Shown here one piece after another: positions 44,358-52,668 of a stretch of DNA of 64,000 nucleotides; within the stretch, counting starts at the first letter, position 1, and the number at the start of each line of letters is the position of its first letter. Below the pieces are notes generated by a model. The model had not been told where the DNA came from, did not search any database, and saw only the letters and a program-made list of their open reading frames with translations. The stretch comes from CAZHYV01 sp964537055 (GTDB lineage Bacteria; Myxococcota_A; Polyangia; Palsa-1104; JAEUJZ01). The stretch lies in the NCBI GenBank assembly GCA_964537055.1, contig CAZHYV010000008.1, positions 1-64,000 on the forward strand. Reading direction: 5' to 3'. The translations under genes and the position numbers were made by a program.

Positions 44358-45569
44358 ATGAATCAGAGACAATTGTATCAAACACATTTTCTTATTTTGC
44401 TCGCAATCGTTTTTCTGCCCGCGTTTCTTTTTGCTTCTACGGAAAAAAAGAGGCCTGGCCAACTTCCCACTCTACACCTCAAGAAAATTTCTTCCCAAAC
44501 CGTCCCTCTCATTCAGGAGCGGTGTCGGTTCGAATGGATCGATGAACATACCTATGAATCAAAAATCAATCCTGATCCAGAAAATACCACCTGTCTTGTG
44601 CTTTTCTCTCCCAACCAAGAACAAATTTTGACCATCACCCCTGACCTTGAATGGGGGAGGATCCGAAAAGATAATCAGAAGAATGAGGTGCTCAATCTCA
44701 AGACTCAGGAAAAAGATCCAAAAAATCGTTATCATAGCCAAGCGCATTTATGGACAAAAGATCTGAAAACGTCGGTCCTCCTCAAGGATGCGCATGTAGG
44801 CTATGCCAGGGGCAATACAGTTTCTTGGTCAGGCAGCCATCTGGCTATCCTAGGAAGTGATCAGAAAATTCGTATTTTTGATACACAACAGGGGATGTTG
44901 ATTGATTCTTTTCAAGTATTTCCCGAAGCTTCAGAAGAAGATCAATATAGAATCTCTGTATCTTTATCAAAAACCCTGCTTGCTGTCGCTTATCAAGAAA
45001 AGCTCCATCTATTTTCGCTAGATACTAAGAAACACGAAGTGTATACCTACGAGCAAAAGATAATCCAAATGAAATGGTCTCCAGATGAAGAAAAATTAGC
45101 GGTGGTCTTTCATAAAGAGAATGAAGATCGATGGGAAGAGGCCAACAGCCTCACGGTATTATCTCCTGCTTATAAAAAAACATGGGTCAGGAAAGTGCGT
45201 TATGAGCCTACCTTTCTTTCTTGGTCTCCGGATGGGAAATGGTTGGTCATGTTTGGTTTTGAAGGAGAAGGCTTGGTGGCGGTAGATACCCGTTTCGGGA
45301 AAAAGGTTTGGAGTCTCGAGCAGGTGAAGCAGGGACGATTTTTACACTGGTATGTGGTACACTCGCTCTCTTGGATGCCCAAGCAGCCCTATTTCCTGTC
45401 CGCGGCAGATTTTGATAAGACGTTCTACATTTACAATCAAAAACAGAGGAAAGTGATAGGCGAGTTTATCTCGGAAGAACCTCTCCTAGCGGCTACATTC
45501 CTTCCTTCCAAAGAGATGATAACCATCGATAATCAAGGGACGATGACCACGTATGAGTGGAATCCGTAG
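44358..45569 (+). CDS. Exported WD40-like beta-propeller protein
   Basis: 403 residues from the ATG at 44358 (the preceding GTG is also in frame). A signal peptide is clear (FLILLAIVFLPAFLFAST). The rest has propeller-like strands: SWSGSHLAILGSDQKIRIFD, KWSPDEEKLAVVFHKEN, SWSPDGKWLVMFGFEGEG and SWMPKQPYFLSAAD. This matches WD40-like/PD40 repeat sensors or scaffold proteins. No enzyme residues. It is divergent from rluB and resembles the product at 37426 in layout. Confidence 0.72.
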   Translation: MNQRQLYQTHFLILLAIVFLPAFLFASTEKKRPGQLPTLHLKKISSQTVPLIQERCRFEWIDEHTYESKINPDPENTTCLVLFSPNQEQILTITPDLEWGRIRKDNQKNEVLNLKTQEKDPKNRYHSQAHLWTKDLKTSVLLKDAHVGYARGNTVSWSGSHLAILGSDQKIRIFDTQQGMLIDSFQVFPEASEEDQYRISVSLSKTLLAVAYQEKLHLFSLDTKKHEVYTYEQKIIQMKWSPDEEKLAVVFHKENEDRWEEANSLTVLSPAYKKTWVRKVRYEPTFLSWSPDGKWLVMFGFEGEGLVAVDTRFGKKVWSLEQVKQGRFLHWYVVHSLSWMPKQPYFLSAADFDKTFYIYNQKQRKVIGEFISEEPLLAATFLPSKEMITIDNQGTMTTYEWNP

Positions 45570-45634
45570 ACCTGCCTACTCCCTCATAACTTAGGCCACC
45601 CTCTCAATTTTAGATTATGTGCAGAGGATTTAGA

Positions 45635-46411
45635 CTAAACCCTCTTGCGGGAAAACCTCATTACGCTTCCTTCAATAGTACCTATAAGAACGTCAGTTGC
45701 CTCGGTAAGAAAGAAACCCGTCTCGATGACGCCAGGAAGAAGTTTTATCTGCTGATGGATAGAATTTGCATCGATCCCTTGAGACAGCGTGAAAGGATAC
45801 TCAACCAAAAGATTGCCTCCGTCCGTGATGTAAGGATCCGATCCTTCCATAGAGGAAGCGACTCCCTCGATGTAGGGAGCGGTTCTCTCCATTCGTATCT
45901 TTGCCTGGGGAGAGCTCTTTTGTAAGAGGCGCAAAGTACAGCGGGATCCAAAAGAGACAATCTCGACCGGCAAGGTGCACGTTTCTCCAAGCGTCTGAAC
46001 AAGCTTCGTCTCATCTGCTACAATGACTACACGTTTTGATTGCTGGGCCACGAGCTTTTCAAACAGCAAAGCGCCTCCTTTCCCCTTGATGAGCCGTAGC
46101 TCTGGATCAATTTCATCCGCTCCGTCGATGGTAATATCAATCAATCGATCTAAGGTGGCGGGTGATTGATCGCGTAATCGATCAAGCGTGGTCGTTTGGA
46201 GCCCCAATTCTTTAGCAAGCCGCTCGCTTCGTACCGAAGTGGAGACGCATAAAAGGCCAGGGAGGTTTCGCTTGGCCAGAAGTTGAATGGCGTAAGAAGC
46301 CGTGTCTCCCGTCCCTAGTCCCACAATGGTATGGGGCCGAACAAGATCGACAGCAGCCTCAGCTGCCGCCTGACGGGCTTTTTGTTTGTGTAAAGGATGG
46401 GTGAACGACAT
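45635..46411 (-). CDS. rpiA: Ribose-5-phosphate isomerase A
   Basis: 258 residues. Interconverts ribose 5-phosphate and ribulose 5-phosphate. Motifs are IVGLGTGDTASYAI (usually GTGST), TIDGADEIDPELRLIKGKGGALLFEK with the catalytic Asp, Lys and Glu, and RVVIVADETKLV. The loop KGKGG has Lys where most enzymes have Gly. With transketolase at 29.3 kb it serves nucleotide and aromatic synthesis. Convergent with the WD40-like gene. Confidence 0.95.
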   Translation of the reverse strand: MSFTHPLHKQKARQAAAEAAVDLVRPHTIVGLGTGDTASYAIQLLAKRNLPGLLCVSTSVRSERLAKELGLQTTTLDRLRDQSPATLDRLIDITIDGADEIDPELRLIKGKGGALLFEKLVAQQSKRVVIVADETKLVQTLGETCTLPVEIVSFGSRCTLRLLQKSSPQAKIRMERTAPYIEGVASSMEGSDPYITDGGNLLVEYPFTLSQGIDANSIHQQIKLLPGVIETGFFLTEATDVLIGTIEGSVMRFSRKRV

Positions 46412-46498
46412 GCAGAAAGCCTAGCGTAGAAACTTGATTCAAATCAAGAGACATCCCTACGTAGGGCGCTGAGAGGGTGAAAATCGGGCAAGGGATGT

Positions 46499-46723
46499 TT
46501 AATCATCTTCGTAGAGGTCTTCATCAAATTCTTCCTCATCATAGACATCGTATTCATCTTCGTTGCCATAAAGGCCTTCCTCTTCATCAAAAGAGTTTTC
46601 TTCTGGCTCTTCGTTACCTTCGTCTTCCCATCCATCGTCTGGATTGCGAGGATTTCCTAAAAGCGTTTGTCCCCAGATGGTTGTATGTTCATTAGAAGAG
46701 TGAGGCCATGAATCCCGCATCAT
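46499..46723 (-). CDS. Small, highly acidic protein
   Basis: 74 residues. AAGGAG nine bases before the ATG supports translation. After about 25 polar residues, two thirds of the protein is Glu/Asp with Tyr and Asn (NSFDEEEGLYGNEDEYDVYD). No signal or domain. Such tails often bind basic proteins or metal ions, but function is unknown. The start could also be the second ATG at 46720. Overlapping minus-strand frames are shadows. Confidence 0.6.
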   Translation of the reverse strand: MMRDSWPHSSNEHTTIWGQTLLGNPRNPDDGWEDEGNEEPEENSFDEEEGLYGNEDEYDVYDEEEFDEDLYEDD

Positions 46724-46882
46724 GAATGGAGGCTCCTTGCATGCTTTGGTTTGAGTTTCTACTACAGCATAGACCAGGTTCTAGAAAATGCAAAATCAAA
46801 CCCAAAATTGTTGGTTCCTGTTCCAAAGGATTTGCTTCCTGCTTTGGGAAAGAGTAGGCTGCGTTCAAAAAAGGAGTTTCAC

Positions 46883-47224
46883 ATGGCGTCTAACGAAATA
46901 ATGACACTGACAGACCAAAATTTTCATAAAATGGTCCTTCAATCCGATATTCCTACCTTGGTTGATTTTTGGGCAGATTGGTGTGAGCCCTGCAAAATGA
47001 TTGCACCTCATCTTGAAGCAATCGCCTCCGAGCATAAGGGGAAGATCCGTGTAGGAAAGATGGATATCGATCATAGCCCAGGAACACCAACAAATTATAA
47101 CATCCGTTCGATTCCAACGCTGATCCTTTTTCGGGGTGAGCAAGTGCTGGGCCAGTTGATTGGCGCCGTATCTAAGGCGAAGATTGAACAATTCCTTAAG
47201 GACGCGTTAGCAAAGCTGCAATGA
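46883..47224 (+). CDS. trxA: Thioredoxin
   Basis: 113 residues from the ATG at 46883, where AAGGAG lies seven bases upstream; upstream in-frame codons are probably not translated. Standard thioredoxin fold: TLVDFWADWCEPCKMIAPHLE, DIDHSPGTPTNYNIRSIPTLILFRGEQV. The active site is WCEPC instead of the canonical WCGPC, which may change redox potential or partner choice. It overlaps the SDR gene by four bases (ATGA), so both are likely co-translated. Confidence 0.92.
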   Translation: MASNEIMTLTDQNFHKMVLQSDIPTLVDFWADWCEPCKMIAPHLEAIASEHKGKIRVGKMDIDHSPGTPTNYNIRSIPTLILFRGEQVLGQLIGAVSKAKIEQFLKDALAKLQ

Positions 47225-47925
47225 ACTCCTCAAATCCGAAGGTGATCCTAATCGCAGGAGCTTATGGCAATGTAGGCCAAGCCTTGACCCAAAGGTTTGC
47301 TCAGTCGAAACAATTGCTTATTCTTGCAGGAAGGGATCATGAGAAGCTCAAAGTGCTTGGACAAACCCTATCCTGTTCCCAAGACCATCGTTTATTATTT
47401 TCCCTCGATCTTGCTGACGATACGAAAGTAGCCAAAATGTGTGAAGACGTTGTGAAGATCTGGGGACGAATCGATGCCCTGATTCATACAGCTGGTGGTT
47501 TTCGGACCGCTCGGGTACATGAGACTTCACTGGAGACATGGGATTTTTTGATGAACGGAAATGTTCGTTCGCTATTTTGCTTGGCAAGACATGTGATCCC
47601 TCACATGATCCAAAAAAAGGAGGGATGTGTGATTCATATCGCTTCTCAGGCTGCTCTTTTGGGGAAGGCCCGCATGGGTGTCTATGCAGCTTCTAAATCG
47701 GCCGTGTTGCGACTTACCGAATCGATGGCTGCCGAGCTGAAACCTTTTGGCATCAGCGTGAACTGTTTCCTTCCAAATACGCTTGATACGCCCGAAAATC
47801 GGAAGCAGATGCCTACCCTGGATCGAAGCCAGTGGCTTTCGCCGCATGCCTTGGCAGAAATGATAGAGACGTTGGTTTTCGAGGATCCGACTCGTAGGAT
47901 CACGGGGTCATCCATTCTCTGCTAG
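47221..47925 (+). CDS. Short-chain dehydrogenase/reductase
   Basis: 234 residues. Rossmann nucleotide site ILIAGAYGNVGQALTQRF (a TGxxxGxG variant), then HTAGG (NAG equivalent), catalytic Ser in IHIASQAALLG and the YAASK motif. The C-terminus is compact and ends with TGSSILC, close to the TGQ...DGG end of FabG-like enzymes. Cofactor and substrate cannot be inferred. Coupled to trxA by a four-base overlap. Confidence 0.88.
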   Translation: MNSSNPKVILIAGAYGNVGQALTQRFAQSKQLLILAGRDHEKLKVLGQTLSCSQDHRLLFSLDLADDTKVAKMCEDVVKIWGRIDALIHTAGGFRTARVHETSLETWDFLMNGNVRSLFCLARHVIPHMIQKKEGCVIHIASQAALLGKARMGVYAASKSAVLRLTESMAAELKPFGISVNCFLPNTLDTPENRKQMPTLDRSQWLSPHALAEMIETLVFEDPTRRITGSSILC

Positions 47926-47965
47926 GGGAGAAGAATAATGAAGGGGCTCGTCTCTCAAAAGGGAA

Positions 47966-48958
47966 CTACTTCACCCGTGTTTGAGGGGTTGATGATTCAA
48001 TCGTATTTGAGGGTGTTGTGGTGAGGATTTGTCTTACCGCAGTCTTGTGGTTTCGTCTGAGCTCATTTCGAGTACGAACATAATCTTCAAACCGGTATGC
48101 TTGCCTATCTCCCCAGGTCGCGAGTTTGCTTTGGGTATCTTTGGGAAAGCGAGAAAATTTTGTAATGAGTGGCTCGATCTTTAAAACTTCATTAATCGGG
48201 TAGTTGTTCTCTGTTTTTTGAGGGGTATCTAAATTTAGATGGGTTGCTCCCATTTGGTAGGGAAATAACTGCTCTCCCCGGATCAGAGTGACGGACCAGG
48301 TTGCCGGTGTTCGATTTCGCAAAGTCACATCTACCATTTCCATAAGAACGCCTACCCACGACCCTTCCTGCGAGTGGCTGACCAGGTAAAGGTTTCCCGC
48401 AGGAACAACATCGCTGATAGGAGTTCTCACAGCAATTTGGTGCTGGAGTACATCGAGGTGAACCAAAACTTTCCCCCGTTTTAAGAGAAACGTAATCAAG
48501 GGAGAGGCTTCTTTATACAGAGGAAAATAGTTAAGGCTTCCTTGCGTTTCTTCGTCTAACCGTAGAAAACAGGTAGATGAGTACTGTAAAGAGGTAAGGC
48601 TAGGGTTGTCTTCATAGAGGTACCTTCTCTCAAGAAGATTCATCTCGATCCGAGTATCTTGCCCGGTTTGGACCAAATCACCAAACCATATTTCCATGCC
48701 TTCTTTCAGTGCCTGATTTTCTCCAGGATTTTTCCAACGAGCCACATATGCTTGCTTCCCGAGGATTTTTTTCACCTTTGCAATAGGTCGCTTCCGAAAT
48801 GGATGATCCGCAGAGAGAAACTCTTCAGGGGTTGCTTCCATCGTCTCTTCCATTTTCACATCCTTTTGGTTACGACAGCCCATGAAGGACAAACTTAAGC
48901 AAAAGAACAACCAGCCAGTGAAGATGCGTTTCGGTAAGATCCATGTCTGAAAGCTCAT
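47966..48958 (-). CDS. FecR-like lipoprotein
   Basis: 330 residues from the ATG at 48958; the longer start at 49096 would overlap the upstream gene. Lipobox SFMGC follows a signal of about 25 residues. The middle (AYVARWKNPGENQALKEGM, FGDLVQTGQDTRIEMNLL, FLLKRGKVLVHL, IAVRTPISDVVPAGNLYLV) is the FecR/DUF-type fold found in periplasmic sensors and surface proteins. The C-terminus is basic with RRNHKTAVRQIL. The start codon is seven bases after the stop of the zincin/YkgJ gene, so the two probably form an operon. Confidence 0.78.
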   Translation of the reverse strand: MSFQTWILPKRIFTGWLFFCLSLSFMGCRNQKDVKMEETMEATPEEFLSADHPFRKRPIAKVKKILGKQAYVARWKNPGENQALKEGMEIWFGDLVQTGQDTRIEMNLLERRYLYEDNPSLTSLQYSSTCFLRLDEETQGSLNYFPLYKEASPLITFLLKRGKVLVHLDVLQHQIAVRTPISDVVPAGNLYLVSHSQEGSWVGVLMEMVDVTLRNRTPATWSVTLIRGEQLFPYQMGATHLNLDTPQKTENNYPINEVLKIEPLITKFSRFPKDTQSKLATWGDRQAYRFEDYVRTRNELRRNHKTAVRQILTTTPSNTIESSTPQTRVK

Positions 48959-48965
48959 TCCTAAA

Positions 48966-50123
48966 TTATAAACATAAACCGATCCGCTGGCGAGCGATAA
49001 TACAAGCTGTGCTTCCTTCTGCGAGTTCGCTGCATGCTTGGGGCCGACGCTCATAGATTTGGCATAGGTGCTCTGCTCCCACGGAGCGAAGGGCAAGACA
49101 ATGGTGGAACTTTGGATTGCGTTTGATGAACCAAGCCTTCCCTAAACGCATTGTCCATGGGGACTCTTGCAGAAGAGCATGATCCTTTTTGCCAAGAGGG
49201 ACTAGATCATATCCCTCCTTGCAACAGGCTCCACACGCAAGGCAGTTTAACCGCTGCTCAAATAAAACACAGGGCGGATGATTTTTGTTAAAGAGATTCG
49301 TTGCTTTAGGTGTCGCCCTAGGTGCTGCTCTCAGTTCCACTTCGGGGGAGAGATTGTAGAAACTCTCAGCATAGGCACATTTTGGTTTTTGTGAGCCATT
49401 CTGATACCAAGCGCAATCTCCGCAGGTTTTTGAAGAAACTGCCGTCGATAGAGGAAACCCACTTGGATGAAGGGCAGGCGGAGGAACCCGCTCCCAAATA
49501 GAAGGAAGGGCTGGATCGGAATTTGAGGTGGGGGACGAGGTAGCATCAGATATCGATGCTGGTACCGATACAGAATGAGAGCCAGGACCCCCTTCAGCGC
49601 AAAGTCGGTAAATGGTCCTCGTACGGGAAAGAGCGTCCTGCAAGATTCGTTGATAGGGGGCCTTTTTGGTTCTTGCAAGCCCTGCCTGAGCAAAAGGAAT
49701 CGCAGGATCATTGAATGAATCCTTGATAGGATTTTCAGGCAGGCTATCGTAGTAGCTACGAAACTCTGTCGTAGGGGCCAAAAGTCGCGTCAGTCCAAAG
49801 GGTGTAAGCAGGGCCGCCTGTAGCCTTTGGCAGGCATGTTCTCTCAAGACAGAGGTTGTCTCTTCGCCGTATGCTGAAAGCCCCCAATCCTGCTTGAAAA
49901 AGCTTGTTTCTCCCTCGACAAAATAATGGCATAGCTCATGCAAGATCATCTGGGCTAAACAATCGTCTGGATCCAGATCTTCGGGCCTGGCGATCGTAAT
50001 CGTTCCTTGTCCATCATAGCTTGCATAGGCAGAGGAATCCCTTCGGACGGTGAGCTGCAGCTTGGCGGCTGTAGAAATCCATATTTGATCCAAGGGATCG
50101 ATATATTGAGAAGGAACCCGCAT
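48966..50123 (-). CDS. Fusion of a zinc-metallopeptidase-like domain and a YkgJ-type cysteine cluster
   Basis: 385 residues, no signal peptide. An N-terminal domain has LAQMILHELCHYFVEGE (HExxH) with further SYDGQGTITI context, suggesting a small metallopeptidase (SprT/zincin-like). The C-terminal part has the UPF0153/YkgJ pattern: LNCLACGACCKEGYDLV and CQIYERRPQACSEL, cysteines that probably hold Zn or an iron-sulfur cluster; another CGDCAWYQNG pair lies before it. The linker is low-complexity Ser/Pro/Ala, with a 12-base tandem duplication at 49307-49330. The combination suggests a metal-dependent hydrolase or assembly factor, unproven. Confidence 0.75.
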   Translation of the reverse strand: MRVPSQYIDPLDQIWISTAAKLQLTVRRDSSAYASYDGQGTITIARPEDLDPDDCLAQMILHELCHYFVEGETSFFKQDWGLSAYGEETTSVLREHACQRLQAALLTPFGLTRLLAPTTEFRSYYDSLPENPIKDSFNDPAIPFAQAGLARTKKAPYQRILQDALSRTRTIYRLCAEGGPGSHSVSVPASISDATSSPTSNSDPALPSIWERVPPPALHPSGFPLSTAVSSKTCGDCAWYQNGSQKPKCAYAESFYNLSPEVELRAAPRATPKATNLFNKNHPPCVLFEQRLNCLACGACCKEGYDLVPLGKKDHALLQESPWTMRLGKAWFIKRNPKFHHCLALRSVGAEHLCQIYERRPQACSELAEGSTACIIARQRIGLCL

Positions 50124-50212
50124 ACTGGTAAGAACAGCTTAAGAAAATAACATCTTTTTTTTCTTTTGCCTAGCGCCATCCCTACTCGAAGGAGTATGAT
50201 AGCTCCATAAAA

Positions 50213-51634
50213 ATGGATGCTTCCTCTTCTCAATCTAATCAAAGAACGTCTGGGTTCTGGAGTTCCTTGCTTCAGAAGACATTACGTTTTAATGCCCGAG
50301 AAGGGAAAATTTTACTTCTGGCCTCCTTTTATAGCTTTCTGGTATTGTTCTGCTACTATCTGATCCGTCCCTTTCGTGACAGCATCGGAACTGCAAAGGG
50401 TCTCAGCGAAGTGACTTCCTGGCTGTTTACCGCAGTATTTATCGCGATGATTGTTTTAAATCCCGTCTATGGGTATCTGGTTGCTCACTTCTCTCGGAAG
50501 AAATTTATTCCCTGGGTAAACCATGTATTCTCGATCAGCCTTGTAGGCTTCTTCTTTGCCTTCCTGTTATTGAAAGGACGGGGTTGGATTTACGTAGCTC
50601 GTGCTTTTTTCGTCTGGGCTGCGATTTTTAACCTGTCGATTGTATCAGTTCTTTGGGACTTTATGACAGATGTCTTCAGCGAGGATCAGGGAAAGCGCTT
50701 ATTCGGGTTCCTCTTCGCTGCTGGAAGCCTGGGCGGAATTGTGGGACCCTTGTTTGCCGAGTTACTTACCCAGCTTCTTACCCCAAATTACCTACTCCTC
50801 TTAAGCGCATTGGCTTTGCAAATTGCAATCGTATGTGTAAAAAAGATGAATGCTCATACGAAGGCGGCGGTATCTGATCTGGTAACAAAAGAATCGGTAC
50901 CTGCTCGGGCACAGCTTGATACAGCGCAGCTTGATATTGCTGAACAACCCCCAGGAAAGCATACATTTTCTGGACTCTTTGCCTTATTCCGCTCTCCCTT
51001 TTTGTTAGGGATTTGTGGTTATATGCTCTTTTACTCTTTGGGGGGGACCCTGCTTTATCTAAAACAGAATCAAGTCGTACACGACCAACTCAGCTCTCCG
51101 GTGCTTTCCACCGTGTATTTTGCAAGAACGGACCTTTTGACCAATCTCCTTGCATCCATCGCTCAGGCCTTTGTAGCGGGTCGAATGATGAAACGTTTCG
51201 GACTGGGAAAAACCCTTGCCGTGCTGCCTCTTTTTTTCATTCTTGCCATTTTCTTTTTATGGTGGTCTCCTGCTCCTCGTTGGAGTCTTCTTGCCTGGCT
51301 TCATTGGACGCCTCAGCTTTTGTGGCTGCTGATCCTACAGGTCTTGTTTAGAGCGATTGAATTCTCGCTAGCAAAACCGGCTCGAAAGGTCTTATTTACC
51401 ACGGTGACAAGAAATGAGAAATATAGCGCCCAAAGTATCATTGATACTTTGTTGCCACGCTTTGGAGACGCCATTGCAGGTTGGACAAAAGCTTTGCTGA
51501 ATCACAACAAGATTGAAATTGTGCGTGCAGGATTTTATGCGATGCCTCTTTGGGTGCTTTGGGCAGTCGTTTCAGCTTACCTAGGGAAAAAATTTCAGCA
51601 AAATCATGATTCTTCTAGGGAGCTGAGAAGATAA
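50213..51634 (+). CDS. Second Tlc-family/NTP-transporter-like membrane protein
   Basis: 473 residues, about 11-12 hydrophobic segments. The N-terminus (REGKILLLASFYSFLVLFCYYLIRP) and the late motif AIEFSLAKPARKVLFTTVTRNEKYSAQ with IIDTLLPRFGDAIAGW are the NTT/Tlc (AAA transporter) family signatures. The intervening hydrophilic loop contains a 10-base repeat (50912-50921, 50927-50936) giving a repeated AQLD unit. Substrate unknown: ATP/ADP exchange, nucleotide import or other metabolites are possible. The 3' end overlaps the convergent lipoprotein gene by 20 bases. Confidence 0.82.
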   Translation: MDASSSQSNQRTSGFWSSLLQKTLRFNAREGKILLLASFYSFLVLFCYYLIRPFRDSIGTAKGLSEVTSWLFTAVFIAMIVLNPVYGYLVAHFSRKKFIPWVNHVFSISLVGFFFAFLLLKGRGWIYVARAFFVWAAIFNLSIVSVLWDFMTDVFSEDQGKRLFGFLFAAGSLGGIVGPLFAELLTQLLTPNYLLLLSALALQIAIVCVKKMNAHTKAAVSDLVTKESVPARAQLDTAQLDIAEQPPGKHTFSGLFALFRSPFLLGICGYMLFYSLGGTLLYLKQNQVVHDQLSSPVLSTVYFARTDLLTNLLASIAQAFVAGRMMKRFGLGKTLAVLPLFFILAIFFLWWSPAPRWSLLAWLHWTPQLLWLLILQVLFRAIEFSLAKPARKVLFTTVTRNEKYSAQSIIDTLLPRFGDAIAGWTKALLNHNKIEIVRAGFYAMPLWVLWAVVSAYLGKKFQQNHDSSRELRR

Positions 51635-52586
51635 ATTCGAAAACTTGGTAAGAAATGAGTTCGCTAGAGGAACCTTGATGTTTCACAATGAGGTAACGGG
51701 TAAGAGGAGTACTTAAGGAATATCCATTCAAATTGAATGAATACCCATAGTGGTAAAAATCATAAGTTCCATAGATGCTATTTGGGCTAAGGGTATTGAA
51801 GGTAGTATCGACATCGGACAGATTTGAAGGATCACCACCTCCTAAGATAGAGTCTGCTAGCACATATAACTCCCCTGATTGTCCTGAGGGGTACAAAAAG
51901 AAACGCACGTACCCCGAAGTGAAGGTAATACTCTTATCTAGAGCTATATCATAGCGCAAAGTAAGGTACGTAGAGTCGTAATCATACTGAGGATACCCAC
52001 CAAAGTTAGTTGAAACATAGATGTTGACACCCAAAATATATGAGCTCGGGCTGCCCGTAGGCAATGTAGTTTGCAGGTTCGAGTAAATAAAATCTATTTG
52101 GAAAGTGGCTTCAGAGAAATTCGTAGGAAACATACGAATATTTCCAAAGAAATCAGCTCCGCTATCGCCCTCATGAACAAACGGAGTAGCTTCGGCCGAA
52201 TAAGCGGCCAGCATAGGCAGGCCTTCAGGCTGGGTAGTTTCATAAGTAGTTGTATCGAACACGACTGAGGTTAGGCTGAGCTGGCAGTAGGTATCTCCAG
52301 AGATGACCGAGAGAGATGGATTGGGTAGGGATCCTTCGTAGTCGCCAACAGCTACGCTCCAAGAACCCGTTCGGTCCAAACACCCTGTATAAGTACCGTT
52401 TAGGATATGTAGGGTCTTACCTGCAATGGGGCTTGAGAGAGCATAGGAGCGCGAAGATACCTTAGGCACAGAGGTCGCTCGCTTGGTGCCACAAGAGGTA
52501 CTGACGAGCAAGGTGATGAGCAATAAGATATGCCCAAGCCACCACCATCGTCTTTGGTACCCTTGAAGATAAAACCTGGTGCGCAT
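51615..52586 (-). CDS. Tandem paralogue A: putative surface lipoprotein
   Basis: 323 residues. The signal MRTRFYLQGYQRRWWWLGH leads to a Cys in LVSTSC, a non-ideal lipobox, so lipidation is likely but not certain. Residues from about 45 on share a pattern with the next two genes on the same strand: IAGKTLHILNGTYTGCLD, GSWSVAVGDYEG, DTYCQLSLTSVVF, FVHEGDSGADFFGNIRMFPT, FQIDFIYSN. The product is beta-rich with no known family. It is the last gene of three tandem paralogues and its end overlaps the Tlc transporter end. Confidence 0.8.
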   Translation of the reverse strand: MRTRFYLQGYQRRWWWLGHILLLITLLVSTSCGTKRATSVPKVSSRSYALSSPIAGKTLHILNGTYTGCLDRTGSWSVAVGDYEGSLPNPSLSVISGDTYCQLSLTSVVFDTTTYETTQPEGLPMLAAYSAEATPFVHEGDSGADFFGNIRMFPTNFSEATFQIDFIYSNLQTTLPTGSPSSYILGVNIYVSTNFGGYPQYDYDSTYLTLRYDIALDKSITFTSGYVRFFLYPSGQSGELYVLADSILGGGDPSNLSDVDTTFNTLSPNSIYGTYDFYHYGYSFNLNGYSLSTPLTRYLIVKHQGSSSELISYQVFEFIFSAP

Positions 52587-52668
52587 AAGCCCCCCATCCT
52601 AGGAGTAATGCCTATCCTCTATGAATTTAGATGTTCTCGCTTGGCTCTTTGTGTCAATTGAAGGAAGA

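Noticed and set aside
46751..46882. Extended N-terminus of thioredoxin
   Set aside because: The AAGGAG before 46883 and the standard thioredoxin length favour the shorter start.
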